This document shows, one piece after another, positions 9,325 to 18,455 of a stretch of DNA of 64,000 nt. The notes under the pieces are model-generated. The model searched no databases and was not told where the DNA came from. It was given only the letters and a program-made list of their open reading frames with translations. Position 1 is the stretch's first letter. Each line of letters begins with the position of its first letter. Both the position numbers and the translations under genes were made by a program. This DNA comes from Pseudochelatococcus lubricantis (lineage in GTDB: Bacteria; Pseudomonadota; Alphaproteobacteria; Rhizobiales; Beijerinckiaceae): positions 434,001 to 498,000 of the forward strand of contig NZ_JBHLXC010000002.1 in assembly GCF_042432495.1 (NCBI RefSeq), written 5' to 3'.

Positions 9325-10880
9325 CAGACGCTGCCCCCGTCCTCCGGTTCGACGTAGCGCGGAAACACGCCCGCCGGCTCCGGCAGCGCCGTGCCGGGCG
9401 CGATCCGGCCCGCCTCGCCGAGCGCGGCGAAATCGCGCGCGCCCGCCGGCACGGAGAGCAGGTCGAGCAGGCGCCCGGCCGCTTGCGGCGTCGCGATCTG
9501 GGCGAAGATCGCCACCTGGCGCAACACCTCGGCCGTGACGTAGAGCACCGTTCCCATGCGCTCGGGATCGGTCTTGCGCAAAGCCCACGGCGCCTGCGCC
9601 GCGAAGTAGCGGTTGGCGTCCGCCACCACGGCCCAGACATCGCCCAGGATTGAATGGAGGGCGAAATCCTCGATCGCCACACGCGCCTTGCCGAGCAGCG
9701 CATCGGCGGCCGCGAGCAGGGCACGGTCCGCTTCCTCCAGCGCACCGGGTGCGGGCAGCACGCCGTCGAGGTTCTTGGCGATCATCGACAGCGAGCGCTG
9801 CGCCAGATTGCCGAGATCGTTGGCGAGGTCGGCGTTGATGCGGTTGACGATGGCCTCGTGGCTGTAGCTGCCGTCCTGACCGAACGGCACCTCGCGCAGC
9901 AGGAAGTAGCGCAACTGGTCCACGCCGTAGGCCTGCGACAGCGCGATCGGGTCGATGACGTTGCCCACCGACTTCGACATCTTCTCGCCCCTGTTGAACA
10001 GGAAGCCGTGGCCGAAGACCCGCTTCGGGAGCGCCAGTCCCGCCGACATCAGGAACGCCGGCCAGTAGACGGCATGGAAGCGCGTGATGTCCTTGCCGAT
10101 GATGTGCGCATCGGCCGGCCAGAAGCGCCAGTCCGCATCGTTCTCGTCGGGGAAGCCGACGCCGGTGAGATAGTTCGTCAGCGCGTCGACCCAGACATAC
10201 ATGACATGGCCCGGCGCGTCCGGCACCGGCACGCCCCACGAAAGCGTCGTGCGCGAGATGGACAGGTCCTGCAGGCCGCTCCTGACGAAGCTCACCACCT
10301 CGTTGCGGCGGCTGTCGGGGCCGATGAAGTCCGGGTGCTCATCGTAATAGGCGAGCAGGCGGTCCTGATAGGCGGACAGGCGGAAGAACCATGTCTGCTC
10401 CTCAGTCCATTCCACCGGCGTGCCCTGCGGGCCGTAGCGCACGCCGTCGCGCACGGTTGTCTCGCTCTCGTCGTAGAACGCCTCGTCGCGCACCGAGTAC
10501 CAGCCCTCATAGGTGCCGAGGTAGATGTCGCCCGCCTCCTTTATCCGCCGCCACAGCTCCTGAGAGGCGGCGTAGTGCGCGGGCTCCGTGGTGCGGATGA
10601 AGCGGTCGCGCGAGATGTCGAGCGCGTCGGCCATAGCGATGAAGCGGGCGGTGTGGCGGTCCGACAGTTCCCGGGGGCTGATGCCTTCCTTCGCCGCCGT
10701 CTGCGCCATCTTCAGGCCGTGCTCGTCGACACCGGTCATGAAGAACACGTCATACCCGTCAAGGCGCTTGAAGCGCGCGATGGCGTCGGTCGCTATCGCC
10801 TCGTAGGCATGACCGATGTGGGGAGCGCCGTTAGGGTACGAAATCGCAGTCGTGATGTAGAAAGTCTCAGCGTCGGCCAT
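9324..10880 (-). CDS. metG: Methionyl-tRNA synthetase
   Basis: A 518-residue class I synthetase that charges tRNA-Met and initiator tRNA. The HIGH motif is present as PHIGHAYEA close to the N-terminus and KMSKS as EKMSKSVGN at about residue 300. The connective domain has EGWYSVRDEAFY without zinc-binding cysteine knuckles, placing it in the shorter bacterial MetG type that lacks the C-terminal dimerisation domain. The anticodon-binding helical domain runs to the C-terminus with NLAQRSLSMI and the conserved tryptophan segment QAPWALRK. The ATG at 10880 is preferred over an in-frame TTG at 10892. Only 30 bases separate it from holB. Confidence 0.96.
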   Translation of the reverse strand: MADAETFYITTAISYPNGAPHIGHAYEAIATDAIARFKRLDGYDVFFMTGVDEHGLKMAQTAAKEGISPRELSDRHTARFIAMADALDISRDRFIRTTEPAHYAASQELWRRIKEAGDIYLGTYEGWYSVRDEAFYDESETTVRDGVRYGPQGTPVEWTEEQTWFFRLSAYQDRLLAYYDEHPDFIGPDSRRNEVVSFVRSGLQDLSISRTTLSWGVPVPDAPGHVMYVWVDALTNYLTGVGFPDENDADWRFWPADAHIIGKDITRFHAVYWPAFLMSAGLALPKRVFGHGFLFNRGEKMSKSVGNVIDPIALSQAYGVDQLRYFLLREVPFGQDGSYSHEAIVNRINADLANDLGNLAQRSLSMIAKNLDGVLPAPGALEEADRALLAAADALLGKARVAIEDFALHSILGDVWAVVADANRYFAAQAPWALRKTDPERMGTVLYVTAEVLRQVAIFAQIATPQAAGRLLDLLSVPAGARDFAALGEAGRIAPGTALPEPAGVFPRYVEPEDGGSV

Positions 10881-10910
10881 TGAATCCGCCAAAGATGCGA
10901 AAACGCGGAT

Positions 10911-11984
10911 TCATGCAGCACGGGCACGCCGGGCGGCATCCGCGAGTTCGCCGAATAGGGTGAGGACCAGCGGGCGGCGATCGAGATTCAAGACCTGCGT
11001 CTCGCGCGCCGCACGAGCGATGTTGTCCCACACCTCGACAAAACGCGCAAGCTTTGCCGGTCCCTCGCCGGCACGATTATGGATCAGCTCTGCAATCCAG
11101 TCATGCGTCGTGGACAGCAGCACGTTGAAGTCGGTTTCCGCCTCCCGCCCCGTCATCTCCTCCGCGAGCGCGTGAACCTGCGCGGGGTCGGCGGCCGGCA
11201 GCCCCTGCAGCAGCGCGCGTACCCGTTCCACGAGTGCGATCGTATGCGCGTCCATCAGGCCGAGCGCGGCGCGGACCGAGCCGTTGGCGAGTTCCGCCGC
11301 CCGCGCCAGCACGGCCGCCTCCGCATCGCCGAACGGCGCCGGCAGCGAGCGCACCGCGTTCACGACCTCCGCCGGCGGCAACCGGCGCAGCAGCAGGCGC
11401 CGGCAGCGGGAGCGGATGGTGGGCAGGGTGCGGCCCGGCGCATGGGCGACGAGCAGGAACAGCGCGCGCGGCGGCGGCTCCTCGATGACCTTGAGCAGCG
11501 CGTTGGCGCTGGAGATGTTCAGGTCCTCCACACTGTCGACGATGCAGATGCGATAACCGTCGTTGCCCGCTGTCGACGAGAACAACGCCAGCGCGCGGCG
11601 CACGGCATCCACGGGGATGATGGTGGACGCGGCCTTCTTCTCGCCCGCCGGCGCGCGCCGCAGCACGGCGAGATCGGGATGCGACAGAGCGGCGACCTTC
11701 GCCGCGACGCCGGCGGCGGGGTCGACCGCGAGAGAGGTAGCCCGCCGCACCGCCTCGCTCGCCGGATCGGGATGCGACAGCAGGAACCGCGCCGCGCGGT
11801 AGGCGAACGTCGCCTTGCCGATGCCCTGCGGCCCGCCGATCAGCCACGCATGATGCAGCCTGCCGGACCGGTAGGCGTCGAGAAACTCGTGCTCCGCCGC
11901 CTCAAGGCCGAACAGCGCCGTCTGCGCGCGCGGGTGCGGCGCACCGGGAAACTGGTCGGGCTCGGTATCGGCTCCGGTCATCAT
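10911..11984 (-). CDS. holB: DNA polymerase III subunit delta prime
   Basis: A 357-residue clamp-loader subunit of the replicative polymerase. It has the AAA+ fold: a Walker-A-like GGPQGIGKATF (about residues 50-60), CIVDSVEDLNISSANALLKVIEEPP in the Walker B/delta' core (kept conserved as in DnaX relatives) and the SRC sensor TIRSRCRRL. The usual four zinc cysteines of gamma/delta' are not evident, as in many alphaproteobacterial HolB proteins. It follows tmk with an ATGA overlap, the standard tmk-holB pairing. Two ATG codons open the gene (11984 and 11981). Confidence 0.94.
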   Translation of the reverse strand: MMTGADTEPDQFPGAPHPRAQTALFGLEAAEHEFLDAYRSGRLHHAWLIGGPQGIGKATFAYRAARFLLSHPDPASEAVRRATSLAVDPAAGVAAKVAALSHPDLAVLRRAPAGEKKAASTIIPVDAVRRALALFSSTAGNDGYRICIVDSVEDLNISSANALLKVIEEPPPRALFLLVAHAPGRTLPTIRSRCRRLLLRRLPPAEVVNAVRSLPAPFGDAEAAVLARAAELANGSVRAALGLMDAHTIALVERVRALLQGLPAADPAQVHALAEEMTGREAETDFNVLLSTTHDWIAELIHNRAGEGPAKLARFVEVWDNIARAARETQVLNLDRRPLVLTLFGELADAARRARAA

Positions 11985-12700
11985 TCGTCACTTTCGGCCG
12001 CCGCATCCTCGGCGGCGGATGCAGACGTCCCGTCTTTTGCCGGCGAAAGCAGGCGTTCGTCAACCGCCTTCCAGATGCGGTCCCCGACGGTCTCGACCGG
12101 CGCGTCGGCGTCGATGACGACGCAGCGGTCGGGCTCCGCCGCCGCGATGGCGAGGAATCGCGCCCGCAGATCGCGGTGAAAAGCAGGCGCCTCGCCCTCG
12201 AAACGATCCGTTACCTCACCGCGCTGCCGGCGGCGCACGTCGGCACGGGCAAGCCCCACCTCAGGCGGCAGGTCGAGGATCAGGGTGAGGTCGGGCCGGT
12301 CGCCGCCGACCACCACACGTTCGAGCGCACGCAGCACGGCAGGTTCCGGCTCGCCCGTCGCGCCCTGATAGGCGGTGGTCGAATCGGAGAAGCGGTCGCA
12401 GATCACCCAAGCGCCGCGCGCGAGCGCCGGGCGGATGAGGGAATCGAGATGATCGATGCGGGCGGCCGAGAACAGCAGCGCCTCCGCCATCGGCCCGAGG
12501 AACTTCGTGCGGCCGGACAGGATCGCCTCGCGGATGGCCTCCGCCTTCGGCGACCCGCCGGGCTCCCGCGTGGCGACGACCTCCAGGCCGCGCGCCTCCA
12601 GCCGGGCGGCAAGCAGGCGCATCTGCGTGGATTTGCCGACACCCTCGCCGCCTTCCAGCGTGATGAACCGGCCCCTGCCGGACGCGAACGGCGCGCTCAC
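11981..12700 (-). CDS. tmk: Thymidylate kinase
   Basis: A 239-residue dTMP kinase that makes dTDP for DNA synthesis. The P-loop is EGGEGVGKST (residues 16-25), followed by the dTMP-binding ATREPGGSP and the catalytic DRFSDSTTAYQG segment. The lid region has RRRQRGEVTDRFE. The gene starts with GTG at 12700, overlapping the TGA of the carboxypeptidase gene (GTGA); no ATG exists at a suitable position, and the frame upstream of it is only a shadow of the carboxypeptidase gene. The C-terminal tail (SASAAEDAAAESDE) is a low-complexity extension of about 20 residues. Confidence 0.95.
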   Translation of the reverse strand: MSAPFASGRGRFITLEGGEGVGKSTQMRLLAARLEARGLEVVATREPGGSPKAEAIREAILSGRTKFLGPMAEALLFSAARIDHLDSLIRPALARGAWVICDRFSDSTTAYQGATGEPEPAVLRALERVVVGGDRPDLTLILDLPPEVGLARADVRRRQRGEVTDRFEGEAPAFHRDLRARFLAIAAAEPDRCVVIDADAPVETVGDRIWKAVDERLLSPAKDGTSASAAEDAAAESDE

Positions 12701-13908
12701 ATCAAACGCTCGAACGCGCGGCGCACGACGCCGGTGCCCCATTCCAGCGCCGCGTCGAGCGCCCGTTGGGACAGGGTGCCCCGCGCCACCGCCTCGCCGG
12801 TGACGAGCGGCACGTCGAGCGCCTTCAGCCGGCCGCGTTCCACCTGCAGATGGCCAACCGGCACGCCCTTGTCGACCGGCGCGATGACCGGGCCGCGATA
12901 GACGATGCGCGCCGAGATCCGCTCGTCCGACCCGCGCTGCACCAGCACGCGCACGGGCGTGGGCGACACCAGCACCACGCCGCCCTTCTCGCCGCCGAAC
13001 ACGCCGGCCTCGCCGATCACGTCGCTGGCGGCGAACAGTTCCCGCACCTCGAACGAGCGCAGGCCCCAGTCGAGCAGCTTGCGCGCCTCCGTGTCGCGCT
13101 CGCGCGCCGTCTTCGCGCCGGACACGACCACAATCAGCCGTTGGCCGTCCAGCACCGCCGAGCCGACGATGCCGTAGCCCGCCTGCTCGGTGAAACCGGT
13201 CAGGAGGCCGTCGGCGCCGATGTTGAGCGCCAGCAGCGGATTGCGGTTGCGCTGCTGGATCTTGCTCCACGTGAACTCCGGCTCGGAAAAGACACGGTAA
13301 AGCTCGGGGTAGGTAGCGATGACGTGCGCCGCCAGCCGCGCCAGATCGCGCGACGTCGTCACCTGCCCCTCCGCCGGCAGTCCCGAGGCATTGACGAAAC
13401 TGGAGCGGGTCAGGCCGATCTCCGCCGCGCGCCGGTTCATTGCCCGCGTGAACGCCGTCTCGGTTCCCGAAATGCCTTCCGCAATGATGATGGCGGCATC
13501 GTTGCCGGAGGGAATGGCGAGGCCGCGCAGGAGATCGCGCACCGGGATGTTGCTGTTGACGGCCGCGAACATCGCCGTGCTGCGCGAGGGGGCGCCGCCC
13601 GTCCGCCATGCATATTCGGAAACGAAGAACTCCTTGTCGAGCGACAGGCGGCCTTCCCTGATCTCGTGGAACAGCACCTCCGCCGTCATGATCTTGGCCA
13701 TGCTCGCCGGCTCGAACGGCTCGTCGGCGCCCTTCTCGAACAGGACGGTGCCGGTGCCGACATCGATGAGCAGTGCGCGCGGCAGATCGGTCTGGAAGCC
13801 TTGCGCGGCGGCGCGCCCGGCCGTTCCGCCCACGAGCAGGCACACCAGGACGAGCGCCTGAAGCACTGCCACGACGCGCCACGGCAACGACCGAAAACTC
13901 CAGACCAT
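12697..13908 (-). CDS. D-alanyl-D-alanine carboxypeptidase (PBP5/6-like) with altered KTG motif
   Basis: A 403-residue exported penicillin-binding protein that would trim the terminal D-Ala from stem peptides. A signal peptide (hydrophobic VVAVLQALVLVCLLVGG, cleavage near GRAAAQG) is followed by SMAK (Ser69-Lys72) and SGN (134-136). The third motif, normally KTG, reads LTG (Leu236) in ADGLLTGFTEQAGYG; the leucine codon CTG is at 13203-13201. A C-terminal beta-rich PBP5-type domain and an amphipathic end (WGTGVVRRAFERLM) suggest membrane attachment. GGAAGGG lies 6 bases before the ATG at 13908; starts at 13914 and 13926 are possible. It is the first gene of the dacA-tmk-holB-metG-tatD-MBL string. 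Confidence 0.92.
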   Translation of the reverse strand: MVWSFRSLPWRVVAVLQALVLVCLLVGGTAGRAAAQGFQTDLPRALLIDVGTGTVLFEKGADEPFEPASMAKIMTAEVLFHEIREGRLSLDKEFFVSEYAWRTGGAPSRSTAMFAAVNSNIPVRDLLRGLAIPSGNDAAIIIAEGISGTETAFTRAMNRRAAEIGLTRSSFVNASGLPAEGQVTTSRDLARLAAHVIATYPELYRVFSEPEFTWSKIQQRNRNPLLALNIGADGLLTGFTEQAGYGIVGSAVLDGQRLIVVVSGAKTARERDTEARKLLDWGLRSFEVRELFAASDVIGEAGVFGGEKGGVVLVSPTPVRVLVQRGSDERISARIVYRGPVIAPVDKGVPVGHLQVERGRLKALDVPLVTGEAVARGTLSQRALDAALEWGTGVVRRAFERLM

Positions 13909-13953
13909 GCTCATCCCTTCCGCCATTCAGCGCCGAAGGAGCCGGAACTGCCT

Positions 13954-15345
13954 TTACCGTTCCGTCTTCTGGCGGCCGTTTGCGCCGAAAGTGACGAAGC
14001 GCTGCGGCGTCAGGTCCGACAGGGGCATCGGTTCAAAGAAGACGCCGGCCTTGTCCGTCTGCCCGGCGTAGGGCAGGCTCGCGACGAGCGAGCGCCGCGC
14101 CGGCGGCTGTTCGGCGTGCGTGGCCGACGAGGCGGCATTCGCGAAGACAGCGCGCCGGGGCGCGAGATCGAGCGGACGCGAGGGCGGGAGCGGCGCTGTC
14201 TCCGGGGCGGCCACCTCGCGTACGAGTTCGGTCAGGCCGCCTTCGGCAGCAGGCACGAAAGCCGTGGCGGGCTGAACGGGAACGGCAGGAGAAACGGGCG
14301 CGGGGGCCGGCGCCGGCGCGATCTCCGAAGCCGCGACCGGCGCGCCGACGGCGGCCACCTCGACCGGCGCAGGGGCGGGTGCGGACGGCATCGGGCGCGG
14401 GGCCGGGGCGGCGACGAGCGTTCTGGAAACGAGCGGCCTGTCGCTCTCGGTCGTCTCGTGCGCGACGCTGGCGACGACGGTCCGCGACGGCGCGACGGCG
14501 GGTGCAGGGGCCGGCGCTTCGGCGCGCGGCTCGGGCAGTGTCTCAGGACGCGGCTCGGCGCTCGCCACCATCACAGGTGCCGCAGGGACAACCGGGGCCA
14601 CGGCGGGAGCGGAAGGTGCAGCGGCCGGAATGGCGGCGGGGGCGCCCGCGTTCAGCGTCGCGAGCAGCTTGCGGTCGTCGCTGCCGCCGAGCGAGGCGCG
14701 GCCGACGTATTCGACCTTGACGCGCGCGGTGCCCTGACGGTGGAAGTCGAGCGCCTCGGCGGCGGTGCGCGAAAGGTCGATCAGCCGGTTGCCGTGGAAC
14801 GGGCCACGGTCGTTGACGCGCACCACCATCGAGCGGTTGTTGCTGAGGTTGGTGACGCGCACGTAGCTCGGCAGCGGCAGCGTCGGATGGGCGGCGGCGA
14901 TGGAGTGCTTGTCGAAAATCTCGCCGTTGGCCGTCTTGCGGCCGTGGAAGGCGGACCCGTACCACGAGGCGGTGCCGACGGCGACGTAATTATCCGACTC
15001 GCGCGGCGTGAATTTTCTGCCGGCGACCGTGTAGGGCTTGCCGACCATGGCGCGCCCGCCGCCTTTGGGCACCTTGCCGTTGGTGACGACGCGCGGGCTG
15101 GGCTTGACGCCGTACTTGGGATCGACCTTGGCCGGGGAACTGACCTTGGCGCCGCCGGTCGACCGCGGCGCGGTGCTGCAGTTGGCCACGCCGAGCGCCA
15201 GCAGAGAGACACCCAGCAATTTCAGAATGATACCACAGGAGGAAGGTGGCGGACCGTCAACGAGAGGGACATCAGTCCCATCCGGATTTCCCGAACGAAT
15301 CGTGATGTTGGCTCGTTTCGTCAACCGCATAGGCTCGTCCCGCAT
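13954..15345 (-). CDS. rlpA: RlpA-family septal ring lytic transglycosylase-like lipoprotein
   Basis: About 463 residues. The N-terminal cytoplasmic piece is followed by a hydrophobic stretch GIILKLLGVSLLALGVANC whose cysteine could be lipidated, although Asn before Cys is not the usual lipobox residue. The RlpA double-psi beta-barrel spans YVAVGTASWYGSAFHGRKTANGE through VRVNDRGPFHGNRLIDLS and AAEALDF, with the catalytic-type acidic residue in NDRGPF. After it comes a roughly 250-residue Pro/Ala-rich low-complexity tail instead of the SPOR domain common in homologues. GAGGG 5 bases upstream supports the 15345 start; 15330 and 15357 are alternatives. It lies 45 bases upstream of the carboxypeptidase gene. 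Confidence 0.88.
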   Translation of the reverse strand: MRDEPMRLTKRANITIRSGNPDGTDVPLVDGPPPSSCGIILKLLGVSLLALGVANCSTAPRSTGGAKVSSPAKVDPKYGVKPSPRVVTNGKVPKGGGRAMVGKPYTVAGRKFTPRESDNYVAVGTASWYGSAFHGRKTANGEIFDKHSIAAAHPTLPLPSYVRVTNLSNNRSMVVRVNDRGPFHGNRLIDLSRTAAEALDFHRQGTARVKVEYVGRASLGGSDDRKLLATLNAGAPAAIPAAAPSAPAVAPVVPAAPVMVASAEPRPETLPEPRAEAPAPAPAVAPSRTVVASVAHETTESDRPLVSRTLVAAPAPRPMPSAPAPAPVEVAAVGAPVAASEIAPAPAPAPVSPAVPVQPATAFVPAAEGGLTELVREVAAPETAPLPPSRPLDLAPRRAVFANAASSATHAEQPPARRSLVASLPYAGQTDKAGVFFEPMPLSDLTPQRFVTFGANGRQKTER

Positions 15346-15525
15346 AATCGCCCTCATCGCCTGCCAGCGTCGACAGTAGGGCGGCATCTTGCGCATGCCA
15401 CCGCTCATCCTGCGATAAGGAACGAACTTCGTTGACGGAACGTTAACAGGATCGTTCCGCTTGTTACAAGTGGGGACGGGCGCTTTCCCGTTCCCCGATT
15501 TGTAGAATGGTTACCGGCCGCCAGC

Positions 15526-15553
15526 CCCGGCGCGGCGTTGCCGCCGCGCCGGG
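15526..15553 (-). terminator. GC-rich stem-loop after the phosphoesterase gene
   Basis: A perfect 11-bp stem (cccggcgcggc / gccgcgccggg) with a 6-nt loop sits 35 bases beyond the stop codon of the minus-strand phosphoesterase gene. There is no clear T-run after it, so it may act as a transcript-stabilising hairpin or a factor-dependent terminator. Confidence 0.5.
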
Positions 15554-15587
15554 CGGCGAATGGTCGCACCATTCGCCGTCTGGCTGC

Positions 15588-18455
15588 TTACGCCACCAGA
15601 TCCCAGTCGCTGCCGGCGAGAGTGCGGCCGCCCACCTGGAACTCGTTGCTTTCGACGAAGGCCTGGCCGACGAGCCGGAAGTCGGTGCCGCCGTCGAGCT
15701 GCGCGATCCAGAAGGTCCGGCCGCCCTCATCCGCCGTGCGGGCGAGGACGTTCTCATACAGCGCGTCGACCAGGTCGCCGGACGACTTGCCGTTGCGGAA
15801 CGCAGCCGCTTCGTCGGAGCCGCCGATCTGGGCGATGAGGACGGAAAGGTCCGCGCCCGTCGCGCTCTTGCCGGCCCAGAAGGAGAAGCCATCCGCGTCG
15901 CCCGCGACGGAGCGGCCGAGCAGCGCCCGGTAGACGCCCGCGAGTTCCGTCTGGTCGGTGGCGAACAGGTCCTGCTCGCTGTCGCCGAACACGATCTGCT
16001 GCACGTTGACGACGCTGATCGCGGCGCCGGTGTCCTTGTCGGTCACCACGGCACGGCCGCCTTCGATCGTGATCGTGTAGCGGCTGGCCGCGCCTTCCAG
16101 ACGCAGGATGTCGTGGCCGGTGTCGCCATCGACGACGTCGTTGCCGCCCTGGCCGAGCAGGAAGCTGTTGTCGCCGGCATTGCCCGTGATCGCGTTGTTA
16201 AGCGCGTTGCCGGTGACGGAGGCATTGCCCGTGCCGGAGAGAACGACGTCCTCGATGTTGCCGGGCAGCGCGACCAGAGCGTCGCCGCTGTAGAACACGC
16301 GATCCACGCCGTCCGTGCCGTGGTCGGCCGAGAGCGCCGCCACGTCGCGGACGTAGATGTCGTGACCGCCGACGCCGTTGTTGCCTACAACGATGGAGCG
16401 CTCGCTGAAGTTCACCACGCGCGTGTCCTCGGTGGACGGCGTGTCGGCGACATCATACGGCGTCTCGGAGTAGTTCGCCTTGAGATACTCGGCGAAGGCG
16501 TCCTGCTCGGTGCCGGCCTTGGCGAAGGTGGCCGCGCCATCCTGGTCGGCGAGGGCATCGGTCAGCAGCACGAGTTCGGTGCCCGCGACGCGGTTGTTGA
16601 CGAACGCGGTGTAGCCGTCGCCGCCGGTGGCGAGGTACGTCAGCGTCACCACCTTGATGGCGCGGTCGGCATCGCCCACGACCTCGCCGTTGGCGACAAC
16701 GTTCTGGACCAGGTTGCCGGCATCATCGACGATGTCGAGGCTGACGACGCGGCCGCCCGCGGCGTGGGACGGATCGTAGACCACCTTGACGCCCGAGATC
16801 TGCGGGAAGGAGCCGGGGGTCGCGCCCGGGCGGACGCCCGAGAAGCCCTGCTCGAACACGTTGCGCAGGCCCTCGGCCGTCAGCGTGACGATGGCGAGGT
16901 CGTTGTTGAAGCGCAGCGAGTTGACGATGTCGAGCTGGGAGATGTCGCCTTCCAGCTTGCCGGCGCCCGGGTTGGCGGCCGGCGGCGCCAGGATGGCCTC
17001 GTCGCCGACGGCGTTGACGAAGCCGATGGCATCGCGGATGCCGCCGCCGTTCTTGATCGAGACGACGACGTCCGTGTCAACCTTGCGCGCCTCGGCGAGA
17101 TTGGCGTCGGCGGTCAGGTTGCCGAGGTTGGTCTCCTGCGTGCGCACTTCGCTGCGGCGGCCTTCCAGGAACACGTCGGTACGGCCGAAGATGTTGCCGT
17201 CCTGCTCCTGGATGATGGTGCCGATGCCCTTGGTGGTGCGGTCGCCGCTCTCGTTCTTGGCGCCCCAGACGATCTCGTCGACGAGATAGCCCTTGCTGCC
17301 TTCCGCGAACGGATCGGCATCGCCCCACAGTTCCTTGACCTTCTCGTCCGTCGTGACGTAGGCGCCGTTGATGGTGTTGTCGAGGCTGTCGAGGATGATC
17401 TTGCCCTCGGCGTCGAACTCGACCACGAGACGGCCGACGTAGGAATACTCGTTGTCGGTGTTCACGATCAGCAGCGGATCGCCGTTCTTGTTGGCGGTGA
17501 CGATCGGGTATTCGCCCTGGGCCTCGTCACCGTCGCGCAGCGTGTCGTTGCTGTCGGCGAGGCGCGTATGGGAGCCGCCGGCGACGATGATGTCGACGTT
17601 CTCCAGCAGCGGCGCGAGCGCCTGCTCGTTGCTGAGCTGCTGCAGATGGCTCTGCACGATGACCTTGTTGATGGTCGGGTCGGCGGCGAGGATGCGCGCC
17701 ACCTCGGCGTTGATCTGCTGCGCGAGCAGCGCGATGTCGTCGCCGGTCGCGCCGATCACCTTCGTGTCGCCGGGAGAAGAAATGGTGGCGAGCGCCTGAG
17801 TCGTCGCGCCGACGATGGCGATCTTCTCGCCGCCCTCGGTGATCACCGTGGAGGGGGCGATCTTCTTGGCCGCGTCGCGGGCGAAGGAAGACGCCTCGCG
17901 GATGTCGTTGGTGTAGAGGCTGCCGAGGTTGCCGTCCTTCGAGAAGTCGAGGTTGGACGACAGGTAGGGGAACAGCGCGCCGATGCTGACGTCGTCAGCC
18001 GTGCCGACGATGCCGTCGGTGCCCGCCGCGGTGGCGATGATATCCTTGATCGCGGCCGTCTGGGAATCGAACTCGTGGTTGCCGAAAGTGGCCGCTTCCA
18101 CGCCGATGATGTTCTGGATGGCGATGTCCGCCCGGCCGGCCGCGGCGCTCAGCGCCGTGAAGATGACCTCGACCTCGTCGGTGGAGAAGAACTGGCTGTA
18201 GACCGCGCGCAGCGTCGCCGCGAAGTCGCTGTCGGCGCCGGAAGCGTAGAACGGGCCGGGGATCCAGCCGTCGCCCGACGAGAGGATCAGCGTGTTATCG
18301 TACTGCTCTTCGAGAACGTCGATGATCGCGGCGAAGTTCGCGGCGCGGTCGAGGGCCTTGACGCCCGCTTCCCAATCCGACGCATGCAGGAGCTGCAGCT
18401 TGAAGTTACCGGCGGTGACTTCCTCGGCGGTGGTGACGACTGTGGTATCCGACAT
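15588..18455 (-). CDS. Secreted metallophosphoesterase/5'-nucleotidase fused to RTX-like repeats and DUF4214
   Basis: A 955-residue multidomain protein with no N-terminal signal peptide. Residues about 18-330 form a calcineurin-like phosphoesterase: LLHASDWEAG, LSSGDGW, FGNHEFD and GGSHTRL carry metal-ligand residues, with Glu in place of the usual His in the first motif. Residues about 400-640 resemble the 5'-nucleotidase C-terminal domain (RRSEVRTQETNLGNL, IKNGGGIRD). Glycine/Asp-rich haemolysin-type calcium-binding repeats (GNAGDNSFLLGQGGND) occupy about 755-785. A DUF4214 domain ends the protein. This architecture is typical of type I secretion substrates, so extracellular phosphate or nucleotide scavenging is inferred. 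AGGGAG precedes the ATG at 18455. Confidence 0.87.
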   Translation of the reverse strand: MSDTTVVTTAEEVTAGNFKLQLLHASDWEAGVKALDRAANFAAIIDVLEEQYDNTLILSSGDGWIPGPFYASGADSDFAATLRAVYSQFFSTDEVEVIFTALSAAAGRADIAIQNIIGVEAATFGNHEFDSQTAAIKDIIATAAGTDGIVGTADDVSIGALFPYLSSNLDFSKDGNLGSLYTNDIREASSFARDAAKKIAPSTVITEGGEKIAIVGATTQALATISSPGDTKVIGATGDDIALLAQQINAEVARILAADPTINKVIVQSHLQQLSNEQALAPLLENVDIIVAGGSHTRLADSNDTLRDGDEAQGEYPIVTANKNGDPLLIVNTDNEYSYVGRLVVEFDAEGKIILDSLDNTINGAYVTTDEKVKELWGDADPFAEGSKGYLVDEIVWGAKNESGDRTTKGIGTIIQEQDGNIFGRTDVFLEGRRSEVRTQETNLGNLTADANLAEARKVDTDVVVSIKNGGGIRDAIGFVNAVGDEAILAPPAANPGAGKLEGDISQLDIVNSLRFNNDLAIVTLTAEGLRNVFEQGFSGVRPGATPGSFPQISGVKVVYDPSHAAGGRVVSLDIVDDAGNLVQNVVANGEVVGDADRAIKVVTLTYLATGGDGYTAFVNNRVAGTELVLLTDALADQDGAATFAKAGTEQDAFAEYLKANYSETPYDVADTPSTEDTRVVNFSERSIVVGNNGVGGHDIYVRDVAALSADHGTDGVDRVFYSGDALVALPGNIEDVVLSGTGNASVTGNALNNAITGNAGDNSFLLGQGGNDVVDGDTGHDILRLEGAASRYTITIEGGRAVVTDKDTGAAISVVNVQQIVFGDSEQDLFATDQTELAGVYRALLGRSVAGDADGFSFWAGKSATGADLSVLIAQIGGSDEAAAFRNGKSSGDLVDALYENVLARTADEGGRTFWIAQLDGGTDFRLVGQAFVESNEFQVGGRTLAGSDWDLVA

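Noticed and set aside
8527..13926. Long fused frames spanning metG/tatD and tmk/carboxypeptidase genes on the minus strand
   Set aside because: These are read-through shadows; the real genes are separated by overlapping stop/start codons and family N-termini mark the true starts.
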